Shown one piece after another: positions 50,322-59,008 of a DNA stretch of 64,000 nucleotides. The notes beneath the pieces are model-generated. The model worked only from the letters and a program-made list of their open reading frames with translations, made no database searches and was not told the origin of the DNA. Each line of letters opens with the position of its first letter. The first letter of the stretch is position 1. The stretch covers positions 24,732-88,731 of the forward strand of contig CAJTRO010000009.1 in assembly GCA_910579015.1 (NCBI GenBank), written 5' to 3'. This DNA is from an uncultured Dorea sp. GTDB taxonomy: Bacteria > Bacillota_A > Clostridia > Lachnospirales > Lachnospiraceae. The translations under genes were made by a program, and so were the position numbers.

Positions 50322-51530
50322 CTACATCAGCCCTAATCGCAGCTTCTGAAGAAATTGCTCTGCGTCTTCCTTATTCTGGTCCTTGCTGTTCTCTTCCTTC
50401 TGCTTCTGCTGGTTCTGGCCGGACTGCTCATTCTCGTCTCTCGTCTGGTTCAGGTAATCTGTCTCCTGCTTCTCCACGACAATGGTCGTCTCACCGCCAA
50501 GATTACGGTTAATGATATCGCCAATCTCCTTCGCGTTCTGTCCAAGCGCCTCCATCGCCCGCTTCTCCGAGCAGATGATCGAAATCGTCGCCTCGCTTCC
50601 TGCATAGAGTACCTTCACTGCGATCTTACCAAGATTCGCCGGTTCGATATGTATCTCGAATTCCTGCACGCCTTCCGTAAGCTTCGCAAGCAGCTGGTCT
50701 GTTACCTTCTCCGGCAGTTCCTCCGGCTGTGAGACATGCACTGTAACCGTTTCCTTCGGCCTTACATCCTCCGTCCGGACGATCTTATTCTCTCCGGCCC
50801 CTGCCTGCTGTGCGGCAACATTCTCCATCTGCGTCTGGTCCTTCTCATCAGTCCGTGATGACTTCGCCGTATTCTTAAGCTGTGATGAGAAATCCTGCGT
50901 CTGCTGTCCGGCTTTTGAAGTATCTTCCGCGGCTGTAACTGGTGTAGTCTCTGAGGCATTCACCTCCATTGCACTCTGTACGTCTGCATCCGTCTGCTTT
51001 GCGGCCATATCCGTCTGCACTGGCTGTACCGCGCCTGTCTCCGGCATCTGTGTCTGCATCTGCACCGCCGGCTGTTCTACAGGTGTGTCCGGCTGTACCA
51101 GTCCTTCTAATTCAGTCCCGGTCATCTCTGCCGTCATCCCTTCTGTGTCGACAACCGCTTCTGCGCCTGCTTCCGGGGTATTCTGCACGAATCCATACGT
51201 GAATCTCTGCTGAAGCTGTGCCGCAAGCATCTGCTCCGCCTGCCTTGTGTCTCCCTCAGTCTTATCCGCCTCGCCGCTCTTATCGGTGTCCTCGGTCTTG
51301 CCCGCCTCCTCTGGCGCAGTATCCTTCTTCACATCATCGGAAGCTTCAACGTTCTCCGGCTTTGTATCCTTGGATATCTCTTTGTTATCCTGATTGCCGC
51401 CCGAACCTTCACTCTTGCCCTCAAGCAGCTTCCTGAAATCCCCGGATACATCCGCGGTCTGATTGGCTGTCTTCGCATTCCCCGACATCTGAGCTGTAAA
51501 CTCTAACGCCTTCATGCTCAACTTATCCAA
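50322..51530 (-). CDS. fliK: Flagellar hook-length control protein FliK
   Basis: The 402-residue protein has a long low-complexity N-terminal half (rich in Glu, Thr, Asp and Gln, the molecular ruler part) and a C-terminal hook-length-control domain (about 265-355) with LTEGVQEFEIHIEPANLGKI, AVKVLYAG and ISIICSEKRAMEALGQN. The last 45 residues are Gln/Glu/Asp-rich. Identity comes from the C-terminal domain and the fliJ-fliK-flgD order. Confidence 0.93.
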   Translation of the reverse strand: MDKLSMKALEFTAQMSGNAKTANQTADVSGDFRKLLEGKSEGSGGNQDNKEISKDTKPENVEASDDVKKDTAPEEAGKTEDTDKSGEADKTEGDTRQAEQMLAAQLQQRFTYGFVQNTPEAGAEAVVDTEGMTAEMTGTELEGLVQPDTPVEQPAVQMQTQMPETGAVQPVQTDMAAKQTDADVQSAMEVNASETTPVTAAEDTSKAGQQTQDFSSQLKNTAKSSRTDEKDQTQMENVAAQQAGAGENKIVRTEDVRPKETVTVHVSQPEELPEKVTDQLLAKLTEGVQEFEIHIEPANLGKIAVKVLYAGSEATISIICSEKRAMEALGQNAKEIGDIINRNLGGETTIVVEKQETDYLNQTRDENEQSGQNQQKQKEENSKDQNKEDAEQFLQKLRLGLM

Positions 51531-51590
51531 TGGCTCCTCCTCCTTTCTAAATAGTAGTAATTAAATATATAGTAATCTGCAATTGCAGTA

Positions 51591-52043
51591 TTACCCCATA
51601 ATCTTAGCCATCGCTCTCCTTGTAGTGACGAATTCCTCGATGAACTGTTCGTCTTCCTTCTGAACAGCCTTCTCATACTCCTTAAACTTCTTCTCCTTCA
51701 GCTTATCGATAGATGAAGTCTCCTTCTTCGCCTCTACAACCTCGTTCCGCTTGGCCTCTTCCTTCTCTTTCAGCTTCTCCAGTTCCTCGTACTTCCTTCT
51801 GATCTTGATCCCAAGCGCCTCCAGATAATTCTCATATGTATGGATATCGCTGATCTTCATGCCGTTAAACCGGTTCTCCCGGAATTCCCCGGCACAGCGC
51901 AGATGCTCCTGCTCCAACATCTCGATGGCGTGCTCGCATTCTCTGACCTTCATCAGTATCCTTGCATGTTCCGCCTTCAGTCCGTCAAGCACCTGCTCCT
52001 TATAATTCAGTACCGTGTCTAATGAGAAAAAGAACTTTTTCAC
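51591..52043 (-). CDS. fliJ: Flagellar export chaperone/stalk protein FliJ
   Basis: The 150-residue protein is a two-helix coiled coil (MKKFFFSLDTVLNYKEQVLD; ENYLEALGIKIRRKYEELEK) of FliJ type. FliJ sits in the FliI hexamer like the gamma subunit in F1-ATPase. Its start overlaps the fliI stop by four bases. Sequence conservation is low, so position is the main support together with the FFFSLDTVLNYKE start, which is common in this family. Confidence 0.93.
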   Translation of the reverse strand: MKKFFFSLDTVLNYKEQVLDGLKAEHARILMKVRECEHAIEMLEQEHLRCAGEFRENRFNGMKISDIHTYENYLEALGIKIRRKYEELEKLKEKEEAKRNEVVEAKKETSSIDKLKEKKFKEYEKAVQKEDEQFIEEFVTTRRAMAKIMG

Positions 52044-53341
52044 CGCACTATCTCCCTCATCATCTTCAAGGAATCTTCCCCTGAAAAGCTTTCATTGATC
52101 TTCTGCATCAAGAACTCATTCACCCTGTCTATCTTCGATATGGCTCCATCCAGCCTCGGGTTCGTCCCTGCCTTGTAGGCTCCGATCGAGATCAGATCCT
52201 CATTCTTGGCATAAATACTCAGGATATCCCGCATCTTCGCGGCCGCTTCCCGATGTTCTTCCGGTACAATATTCACCATCAGACGCGAGATGCTGGCGTT
52301 CACGTCGATCGCCGGGAAATGGTTCTCGTTCGCAAGCTTCCTTGTAAGCACAATATGACCGTCCAGAATACCGCGGACGGTATCTGCAATCGGTTCATTG
52401 GTATCGTCTCCTTCTACAAGCACCGTGTAGATGCCCGTAATGGAGCCTTTCTCAAACTTACCGCTTCGCTCCAGAAGCTTCGGGAACTCAGCGTATATAG
52501 AAGGTGTATAACCTCTTGCAACAGGCGGCTCTCCTGTTGCAAGCCCGATCTCCCTCTGTGCCATGGCAAAACGGGTAAGGGAATCCATCATCAGAAGGAC
52601 ATCCTTCCCCTGATCCTTGAAATACTCTGCGATCGTCGTCGCCACCAGCGGACACTTCATACGGAGCATCGCCGGCTGATCTGATGTCGCGACTACAAGA
52701 ACACTCCGCTTCATCCCTTCCGGCCCCAGATCCTTCTCGATAAATTCCCGTACCTCACGGCCTCGCTCTCCTACCAGCGCGATCACGTTGATATCAGCTT
52801 TGACGTTCCTCGCGATCATTCCAAGCAGGGTACTCTTCCCGACACCGCTTCCCGCAAATATACCGATACGCTGGCCTTTACCGACTGTATTGAGCCCGTC
52901 GATCGCCTTCACCCCGAATTCCAACGGATCCGTGATAGGCGGACGTGTCAGCGGATTAATATAGGTATTCTCAACATAATAATATCTCGAAGACGGCAAC
53001 GGCCCCAGGTCATCCATCGGATTCCCTGTGGCGTCAATAATCCTTCCCCGCAAAAACTCACCTACCGGAATCTTCAGCCGCTTCCCCGTGTTCCTCACGA
53101 AGCTTCCTGCCGCGACTCCATTCAGGTTCTCATATGCCATCAGCTGCATCTTATCACCGCGGAACCCTACGACCTCCACCGGGATCTGCCTGCGCTTCTC
53201 CTCATTGTAGATCATAGCAATATCTCCGATACTGGCGCGGTTACCGGAAGACTCCATCGCCATTCCGATCACATTCTCTATCTTTCCAATATAACTGATC
53301 GTCTCCGTCTTGCGTATCAGTTCCGGTAATTTCGAAAACAT
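52040..53341 (-). CDS. fliI: Flagellar export ATPase FliI
   Basis: The 433-residue ATPase has Walker A (GIFAGSGVGKSTLLGMIARN), Walker B (DVLLMMDSLTRFAMAQREIG), and the FliI/YscN pattern ATGEPPVARGYTPSIYAEFP, LLERSG. It drives early export steps with FliH and FliJ. Its length is usual. It overlaps fliJ by four bases and lies 52 bases after fliH. Confidence 0.97.
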   Translation of the reverse strand: MFSKLPELIRKTETISYIGKIENVIGMAMESSGNRASIGDIAMIYNEEKRRQIPVEVVGFRGDKMQLMAYENLNGVAAGSFVRNTGKRLKIPVGEFLRGRIIDATGNPMDDLGPLPSSRYYYVENTYINPLTRPPITDPLEFGVKAIDGLNTVGKGQRIGIFAGSGVGKSTLLGMIARNVKADINVIALVGERGREVREFIEKDLGPEGMKRSVLVVATSDQPAMLRMKCPLVATTIAEYFKDQGKDVLLMMDSLTRFAMAQREIGLATGEPPVARGYTPSIYAEFPKLLERSGKFEKGSITGIYTVLVEGDDTNEPIADTVRGILDGHIVLTRKLANENHFPAIDVNASISRLMVNIVPEEHREAAAKMRDILSIYAKNEDLISIGAYKAGTNPRLDGAISKIDRVNEFLMQKINESFSGEDSLKMMREIVR

Positions 53342-53393
53342 ACTCTCTCACCTCGGCTGTACTCCCGCAAATACATGGATCCGGGAGCAATCT

Positions 53394-54173
53394 CTATACT
53401 CTGACATTATTCAGTATGTCTTTGATGTTCTCCAGCTGTGTACCAACACTTGCATCAATAATCTCATCCGGGAGCTCGATAATACAAGTTCCCTCTTCTC
53501 CATTGTCCATGGTAATAATCTTAATATTCTCCGACAGACCGGATAATTTCTCAAGGAAATCTGCGTCTACATCCATGGAAACAAGGGTATCGCACTTCGT
53601 AATATAGATCTTCGCCCACTGCTTCTTCGTTATCTTATCTGTGGCCGCAAGGATCATCCGCTTGACAACCTCCCCGCTTGACTGCAAGCTGGTCTGGATG
53701 ATCTTCTCCGCCACAGCAAGCGATATCTTCTTCAAGTCGTCTACATACTGTTCCAGGAGCTTACTCTTCTCTAAAGAGACACTCTCGAGTACCTCCGAGA
53801 TATTCTGCTCCAGTTCTTCTATCTCCGCATCGAGAAGCCTTCTCTGCTCCTCATACGCATCTCTAAAGCCATCCTGCCTGCCTTGTTCCTGACCTTCCCG
53901 GTATCCCTGCTCCCTAAGATACTCCGCCTGAGAGCGGGCGTCGCCCAAGATCCTCTGCGCCTCGGCTCTCGCTTCCCCAAGGATCTCCTCCCTTAAGGCC
54001 GCAAGCGCTTCCTCGGCTTCCGTATCTTCGGCTTCCCCCTCTTCCTCTTCTTCATCTTCCCCGGAGTTATCTTCTTCCGGCTGACTGTCAATCTTGAATC
54101 CCGCAAAGAAGTCAAATGGCTTGATATCCTGTTCTTCTCCTGGTCTCTTTACAATTCTAGGCAATGATTTCAT
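53394..54173 (-). CDS. fliH: Flagellar assembly protein FliH
   Basis: From the ATG at 54173 the protein has 259 residues. A strongly acidic segment (about 40-65) is followed by an Ala/Glu/Arg helical region with GYREGQEQGRQDGFRDAYEE, a GxxxG-like repeat of the kind seen in FliH, and a conserved C-terminal domain (about 120-255, VAEKIIQTSLQSSGEVVKRM). It regulates FliI. The gene overlaps fliG by 17 bases. A TTG-type start six codons earlier has no better ribosome binding site. Confidence 0.9.
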   Translation of the reverse strand: MKSLPRIVKRPGEEQDIKPFDFFAGFKIDSQPEEDNSGEDEEEEEGEAEDTEAEEALAALREEILGEARAEAQRILGDARSQAEYLREQGYREGQEQGRQDGFRDAYEEQRRLLDAEIEELEQNISEVLESVSLEKSKLLEQYVDDLKKISLAVAEKIIQTSLQSSGEVVKRMILAATDKITKKQWAKIYITKCDTLVSMDVDADFLEKLSGLSENIKIITMDNGEEGTCIIELPDEIIDASVGTQLENIKDILNNVRV

Positions 54174-55173
54174 CCTTTCCGCTCTTAACAATGATCAACT
54201 CGCCGGCCTCTTCCAGTCTTCTGATCACGCCGACGATCCTCTGCTGAGCTTCCTCTACGTCTCTCAGACGTACATTAACTGTAATCTCAAGATCGGACCG
54301 GATACTCTCAGCCATACGTGATGATACGTTCGAGAATACAAGCTCCTTAATATTATCATCAGAGCCTTTCAGAGCGTATACGATATCCTTAACATCACAT
54401 TCACGGATAAATCTCTGGATAGATCTGTTATCCATAGATACAATATCTTCGAATACGAACATCTTCTTGCGGATTGTCTCTGCGAGTTCTTCGTCTGTCT
54501 TGCCCAATTCGTCGAATATGTACTTCTCGTTGGATCTGTCCATATGGTTCATGACGTCTGCAATGTAATCGATACCGCCGATCGTCGTAACATCCGTTGT
54601 AAGAATGCTGTCAAACCTCTTCTTCAGAGAATCCTCCACCACCTTGATGGCTTCCGGCGAAGCGCTCTCCATCCTGGCGATCGCTTCAACTACCTTGATA
54701 CGCTTCTCCTTCGGCAATTCACTGATAACCATAGACGCCTGATCCGAATCCGCGTAGGACAAAACCAGTGCGATCGTCTGCGGTCTCTCGTGCTGTAAGA
54801 ATGAGATCAGGTTCTTAACATTACTCTTACGTATAAATTCGAACGGGCGTATCTTCAGCGACTTGGACAGCTTATCAAGCAGCGACTGCGCCGTACTCTC
54901 TCCAAACGCCTTCTCAAGTACCGCCCGGGCATATTCCATACCGCCGTCGGTTACAACCTTCTGTGTCAGACAGGTCTTATAGAACTCATCCAGGACAAGC
55001 TCCATCTCATCCGGACTGATATGCCCAAGCTTCGCCACCTCTATGGTCAGCCTCTCGATATCGCTCTCGCTCAGGTGCTTATATACCTTCGATGCTTTAT
55101 CGGCTCCCAGAGAAACAACAACCGCCGCCGCCTTTTGCTCCGGTGTTAACTTACTCTCTCTAATTTCCTCCAT
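54157..55173 (-). CDS. fliG: Flagellar motor switch protein FliG
   Basis: The 338-residue protein has the three FliG parts: an N-terminal domain that binds FliF (TPEQKAAAVVVSLGADKASK), a middle domain with the EHPQ-like segment (LQHERPQTIALVLSYAD), and a C-terminal torque domain (about 200-335) ending with EEAQQRIVGVIRRLEEAGEL. The start at 55173 is chosen because GGAGG lies eight bases upstream; the ATG five codons earlier has none. It overlaps fliF by 14 bases. Confidence 0.96.
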   Translation of the reverse strand: MEEIRESKLTPEQKAAAVVVSLGADKASKVYKHLSESDIERLTIEVAKLGHISPDEMELVLDEFYKTCLTQKVVTDGGMEYARAVLEKAFGESTAQSLLDKLSKSLKIRPFEFIRKSNVKNLISFLQHERPQTIALVLSYADSDQASMVISELPKEKRIKVVEAIARMESASPEAIKVVEDSLKKRFDSILTTDVTTIGGIDYIADVMNHMDRSNEKYIFDELGKTDEELAETIRKKMFVFEDIVSMDNRSIQRFIRECDVKDIVYALKGSDDNIKELVFSNVSSRMAESIRSDLEITVNVRLRDVEEAQQRIVGVIRRLEEAGELIIVKSGKDEIIA

Positions 55174-56761
55174 CTCCGGCACCTCCATTCAGCCAATTCT
55201 TCAACAACTGAGCTGAGATCTCTGCGTTCTGTTCTGCAAATTCCCGTACATTCTTCTTCAGTTCCATACCTCTGTCGTTCTGGATCTCCTGTAATTCGTC
55301 GTTCAGATCCAGTATAGCCGGAACCTCTTCTTCTATCTCTTCCTCATCCTCGATGAGCTCTTCTACTTCTTCTTCCTCTTGCTTCCTGCGTCTTCTGATC
55401 ACCAGGATGACGATTATCGCAATTAACAGCAAGATCAGAGCCACGCCTGCGATCAGCGCCCACAGCGGTACTCTCTCAAGAATTCCTCTGCCTGATACTT
55501 CTTCTGATTCATCCTCGTCATCAATGCCGTCGAACGGAGCGCTCACGATCGTGATCTTCTGCTCCTGTACATCCGCCGAGATCCCTGCCGCATTCGCCAC
55601 CAGCGAACGTATCTGGTTCTCTCTTAAGCTTCCGTATCCATTACCGTTGATCGCAACCGAGACCGTAAGATCCTCAAGCTGTCCCGGATCGACCTGCCCC
55701 TGTTCCTTCAACTCATTGACCAGATAATCTCTGACCGCACTCTCGCTGTACGCCTGGCTTCCGTCAACATTGCCATCCGTATCATATTCCGGAGTATCCG
55801 CATTTGTCTCCGTCCCGGCCACCCCGCCGGCGGCGTCGCCGCTGTTGGCTCCTTCGTTATACGTCTCCTCGTGGCTGATGATACCCGACTTATCCTGCGC
55901 GTCGATCTTATCCGGCGTCGTATATGTCGTCGACTCCCTGATAAGCTTCTCCATATTCACACGTGCATTCGCAGACACGCGTACATTCTCAAGACCATAT
56001 ATCGGCGCCAGGACATTCCTTACATTGCTGGCCACCTTATCCTCTATGAGCTTCGCATAATCATCCGCATCGGAATTAGAAGCGTTCTGCTGATTACCGT
56101 CCGCATCCACGGAAACGTCGTTGCCGTTGCCGTCAATGACTGCCACATCCTCAAGCTCCATACCCGGTATACTCTTGGACACCAGTCTCTGGATACCCAT
56201 TACCTGCTTGACAGTAGGCGTCCCGTTATCCTTCATGATAACAGTAACTGCCGCGCTCGACTTCTCTTCCTCATCGTTCAACGCATACTTGCTCTCTTCG
56301 CCAAGCGCGATCGTTACCTTGGCATCCGAAACCCCGTCAAAGAGACGTATGGTAGAGCCGATACGATCCTGCAGCTCATAAATCTTATAAGTATGCTTAT
56401 CCGAATCCGTGGTCAGCATACCCGCGTTATTCTTAAATGTATCATATGTAAAACCGTTCTTGGGATAACCTTCCTGAACCAGAGTCGCTTTCGTCTGATC
56501 CACGACATCCTTCTTGACCAGGATCGTTGAATCTCCCTCAAACCGATAATCTACGCCGTCTTCCAGCAATTTGTCGACGATCTGCTGCGCTTCTTCCTGT
56601 CCCAGTCCCGAAAACAGCTCCGTATATGGCCGGTTATTCAATATAACGGCGAGCGCTATCGCTCCGATGATCAGCACCAGCGCTCCCGCAACGATCAATA
56701 TCTTAACTTTTCTGCTCAAATTCCCGGCAAATTCTTTTAATTGCCCCATCTTTTCTTTCAT
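55160..56761 (-). CDS. fliF: Flagellar MS-ring protein FliF
   Basis: The 533-residue protein has TM1 (about 20-40), ring-building motifs (RPYTELFSGLGQEEAQQIVD, DGVDYRFEG, RIGSTIRLFDGVSDAKVTIA), a periplasm-like segment rich in Asp/Asn/Gly (about 300-345), TM2 (about 435-457) and a Glu-rich tail that ends with the FliG-binding motif (VREFAEQNAEISAQLLKNWL). ATG at 56761 is preferred over a TTG three codons earlier. Confidence 0.96.
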   Translation of the reverse strand: MKEKMGQLKEFAGNLSRKVKILIVAGALVLIIGAIALAVILNNRPYTELFSGLGQEEAQQIVDKLLEDGVDYRFEGDSTILVKKDVVDQTKATLVQEGYPKNGFTYDTFKNNAGMLTTDSDKHTYKIYELQDRIGSTIRLFDGVSDAKVTIALGEESKYALNDEEEKSSAAVTVIMKDNGTPTVKQVMGIQRLVSKSIPGMELEDVAVIDGNGNDVSVDADGNQQNASNSDADDYAKLIEDKVASNVRNVLAPIYGLENVRVSANARVNMEKLIRESTTYTTPDKIDAQDKSGIISHEETYNEGANSGDAAGGVAGTETNADTPEYDTDGNVDGSQAYSESAVRDYLVNELKEQGQVDPGQLEDLTVSVAINGNGYGSLRENQIRSLVANAAGISADVQEQKITIVSAPFDGIDDEDESEEVSGRGILERVPLWALIAGVALILLLIAIIVILVIRRRRKQEEEEVEELIEDEEEIEEEVPAILDLNDELQEIQNDRGMELKKNVREFAEQNAEISAQLLKNWLNGGAGDGGN

Positions 56762-56846
56762 TGTCGTCAAAACCTTATCTCTCTCTGATTTTATGTATCA
56801 CTGTTTCACACAGCAAAAAGTATCCGCCCATAGATACCCCATTGTA

Positions 56847-57173
56847 TTACAGGTTGATACGCATAATCTCATTATAAGCTTCCAGCGCTTTGTTACGCAG
56901 TGATACCAGCATATCCGATGCAAGCTGCGCCTCTGATGACGCAATCCCAACTGTATGCGGATCCTCTATCTGCCCGGTTGCGAGGAGATACTGCTGCTTC
57001 GCAAGATTATCCTCCGTCGATCTCACATTATCGATCATCTCTTCGAAAACTGATTTGAAAGCAGATATGCCTTCTGTTCCTTCAATAACTGTCTGTCCTG
57101 AGGCACCCTTATCTACGCTTCCCGTCTCTGTCAGATGCCATGGCTGTAATGGTGTGATGAACATATCCTCCAT
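56847..57173 (-). CDS. fliE: Flagellar hook-basal body protein FliE
   Basis: The 108-residue protein has the FliE core (FKSVFEEMIDNVRSTEDNLA, KQQYLLATGQIEDPHTVGIA, LVSLRNKALEAYNEIMRI) and a variable N-terminus. It joins the MS ring to the rod. It directly follows flgB with a 61-base gap; the flgC gene that usually lies between is elsewhere. Confidence 0.95.
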   Translation of the reverse strand: MEDMFITPLQPWHLTETGSVDKGASGQTVIEGTEGISAFKSVFEEMIDNVRSTEDNLAKQQYLLATGQIEDPHTVGIASSEAQLASDMLVSLRNKALEAYNEIMRINL

Positions 57174-57234
57174 AATTCATATCAATCCTTTCTTATTTAT
57201 ATATATTATATATAGTTCTCAATTACTGTCCCTA

Positions 57235-57621
57235 TTACTGTCCCTTGATCACGCTCTGATATCTCTTGATATCATTCGTGACGGACTGCAAGAGATACTG
57301 ATAATGCAAGGTGGTCCTTGCCATCTTGGTATTCTCCACATCTGCATTCACATTGTTCTCGTCCAGCCTTGCCGAATGGTCCCAGCTGTACTCAAGGCAG
57401 TCCGCTTCGTCAATCGCCTGCCTGATCTTCGACGTATTCTTCGTCTTGCTGGCCGCCACCAGCTTATTCTTGTAGGTCTCCTCAAAGCTAACAGACTTAC
57501 TCTTGTATCCCGGCGTATCCACATTCGCGATATTAGCCGCGATCACTTCCTGCTGCTTCCACAAAAAATCCAAAGACTTATGTGCCATTGATATAGTATT
57601 CCCAAACAACAAATCTGCCAC
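57235..57621 (-). CDS. flgB: Flagellar proximal rod protein FlgB
   Basis: The 128-residue protein has the FlgB signatures (LDFLWKQQEVIAANIANVDT, PGYKSKSVSFEETYK) and the C-terminal NVNADVENTKMARTTLHYQY. It is the first gene of the main flagellar operon: a near-consensus SigA promoter lies 78-106 bases upstream and all following genes to cheD run in the same direction with short gaps. Confidence 0.96.
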   Translation of the reverse strand: MADLLFGNTISMAHKSLDFLWKQQEVIAANIANVDTPGYKSKSVSFEETYKNKLVAASKTKNTSKIRQAIDEADCLEYSWDHSARLDENNVNADVENTKMARTTLHYQYLLQSVTNDIKRYQSVIKGQ

Positions 57622-57949
57622 TTCCTTCTATTTAATAAATTAATTATACAAACTTTCTCTTACATCCAAAAATGAATACAGAGACACTATTCTTATCCAT
57701 TATAGTCTCAATCCAATGAAATGTCCACACATTTCAACATATTTTAGCATTTTATATCATATAAAAATACTGTTATTTTTTGAAATTATTCCCACTTAAA
57801 ACGTCATTATCACATGGTCATCTTTCGAGAAAAAACGCGCCGTCACCATATGTTGTGCCAATTCTTCTGCCAGACTTATTACGCCACAATATGTTATGTA
57901 TACCATCCAGGCAGGAGCGCCTCTCTCCGTCGCATTATGCTATATATGA
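57622..57949. other. 328-base intergenic region before flgB
   Basis: The part next to flgB (57622-57727) holds the leader and SigA promoter of the flagellar operon. The rest (57728-57949) contains no convincing gene, no clear terminator after the lytic transglycosylase gene and no riboswitch I recognise; in particular I do not see a c-di-GMP (GEMM) motif. Runs of T and A at 57760-57785 are AT-rich and could be part of an upstream activating element. Confidence 0.5.
57699..57727 (-). promoter_or_regulatory. SigA promoter of the main flagellar operon
   Basis: On the minus strand TGGACA, a 17-base spacer and a perfect TATAAT give a leader of about 70 bases before flgB. The -35 differs from consensus at one position. 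Confidence 0.65.
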
Positions 57950-58774
57950 TCACAGAATAACGTCGGATTCATCTGTACTCCAAAATCCCCGGCTCAGTGT
58001 TCCCGCCCGGCTTAACATCTGCATCCGCATCATATCCACAAAATACTGTGCGTTATCCTGAGAAAAATTAAACGCACTGCTCTGCACCGTCCCGGCGCTC
58101 TCTTTCGTATCTTCCGTTCTCACGGCCGTACTGGTATTCTGTCCTTCCACCATCTTCCCGGTTGAAAGCTCCGACTCCATATATCCACGGATCCTCTTGA
58201 TATAATTCCTTGTCTCCTTAAACGGAGGCACCCCGCCGTACTTCGCCACATTCCCGCTACCCGCATTGTATGCGGCAAGCGCCAGATCTATGTTACCATT
58301 ATACTGCTTAAGCTTCTGGGAAATATACTTTGCGCCGCCCATGATATTACTCCTTGCATCAAAGGGATCCTCCACCCCCAGCGATCTGGCCGTCGCAGGC
58401 ATAAGCTGCATAACTCCCTGCGCTCCTGCCGGAGACACTGCATCCGCATCAAATCCGGATTCGGCCTTGCCCATCGCTTTAAGGAGATTCAAAGGAACGT
58501 CATACGTTCTCGCGGCTTCCTCAAAAATGGCGTCCATACTCTGGGAGCCGGTACTCACTGTATCCGCCTCCTTAACTGTACTCCGGGAAGAACCTGTGTC
58601 CTGCAAGGCATTCAGCCGCAGCATCGTATTAAGGATATCTGAAAAGCTCTGTTCTCCATAAGATACCCGGCCTGTATCTGACCGTCCGGAATAATCAGAC
58701 ATCCCCTGTATCTGATTCAGTACATTACTCATATACTTGTACCAATTCTCATAAATTGTATAGTCCATTCCCAT
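57950..58774 (-). CDS. Lytic transglycosylase, SLT type, flagellum-associated
   Basis: The 274-residue protein contains an SLT/goose-lysozyme-like domain (about 78-195) with catalytic Glu105 (LLKAMGKAESGFDADAVSP), AGAQGVMQLMPATARSLGV and LALAAYNAGSGNVAKYGGVP. The N-terminal 70 and C-terminal 80 residues are not recognised. There is no signal peptide, so export may be by the flagellar system. No separate flgJ is present, and this enzyme probably opens the wall for the rod. The start at 58774 is chosen because GGAG lies nine bases upstream; frames starting further upstream lack a site. It lies just before flgB in the same direction. Confidence 0.88.
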   Translation of the reverse strand: MGMDYTIYENWYKYMSNVLNQIQGMSDYSGRSDTGRVSYGEQSFSDILNTMLRLNALQDTGSSRSTVKEADTVSTGSQSMDAIFEEAARTYDVPLNLLKAMGKAESGFDADAVSPAGAQGVMQLMPATARSLGVEDPFDARSNIMGGAKYISQKLKQYNGNIDLALAAYNAGSGNVAKYGGVPPFKETRNYIKRIRGYMESELSTGKMVEGQNTSTAVRTEDTKESAGTVQSSAFNFSQDNAQYFVDMMRMQMLSRAGTLSRGFWSTDESDVIL

Positions 58775-58917
58775 AATCTTCATCTCCGTTTTTATACATA
58801 TATTAAGCCACATTATATTTATACCACGTTTGTCAAGCGTTGAAAAGTTTTTTGAATTATTTTTTTAACATTTCACAAAATTTCCATCAAATTATGACAC
58901 AAACAAGCAATCTGTTA

Positions 58918-58946
58918 TTTACTTTTTTGAGAAACCGTTATAGAAT
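58918..58946 (+). promoter_or_regulatory. Putative SigA promoter of the chemoreceptor gene
   Basis: TTTACT, a 17-base spacer and TAGAAT lie about 65 bases before the GTG at 59009. No SigD-like -10 is visible here. Confidence 0.4.
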
Positions 58947-59008
58947 AGAAGATACATATTGTGTAGTTTTTACATGTAATTATTATGGCAGTTTAGGAGG
59001 AAAGAATC

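Noticed and set aside
57622..57949. Possible c-di-GMP riboswitch before the flagellar operon.
   Set aside because: I looked for the GEMM-I and GEMM-II core sequences on the minus strand and did not find them; the leader from the SigA promoter is only about 70 bases.
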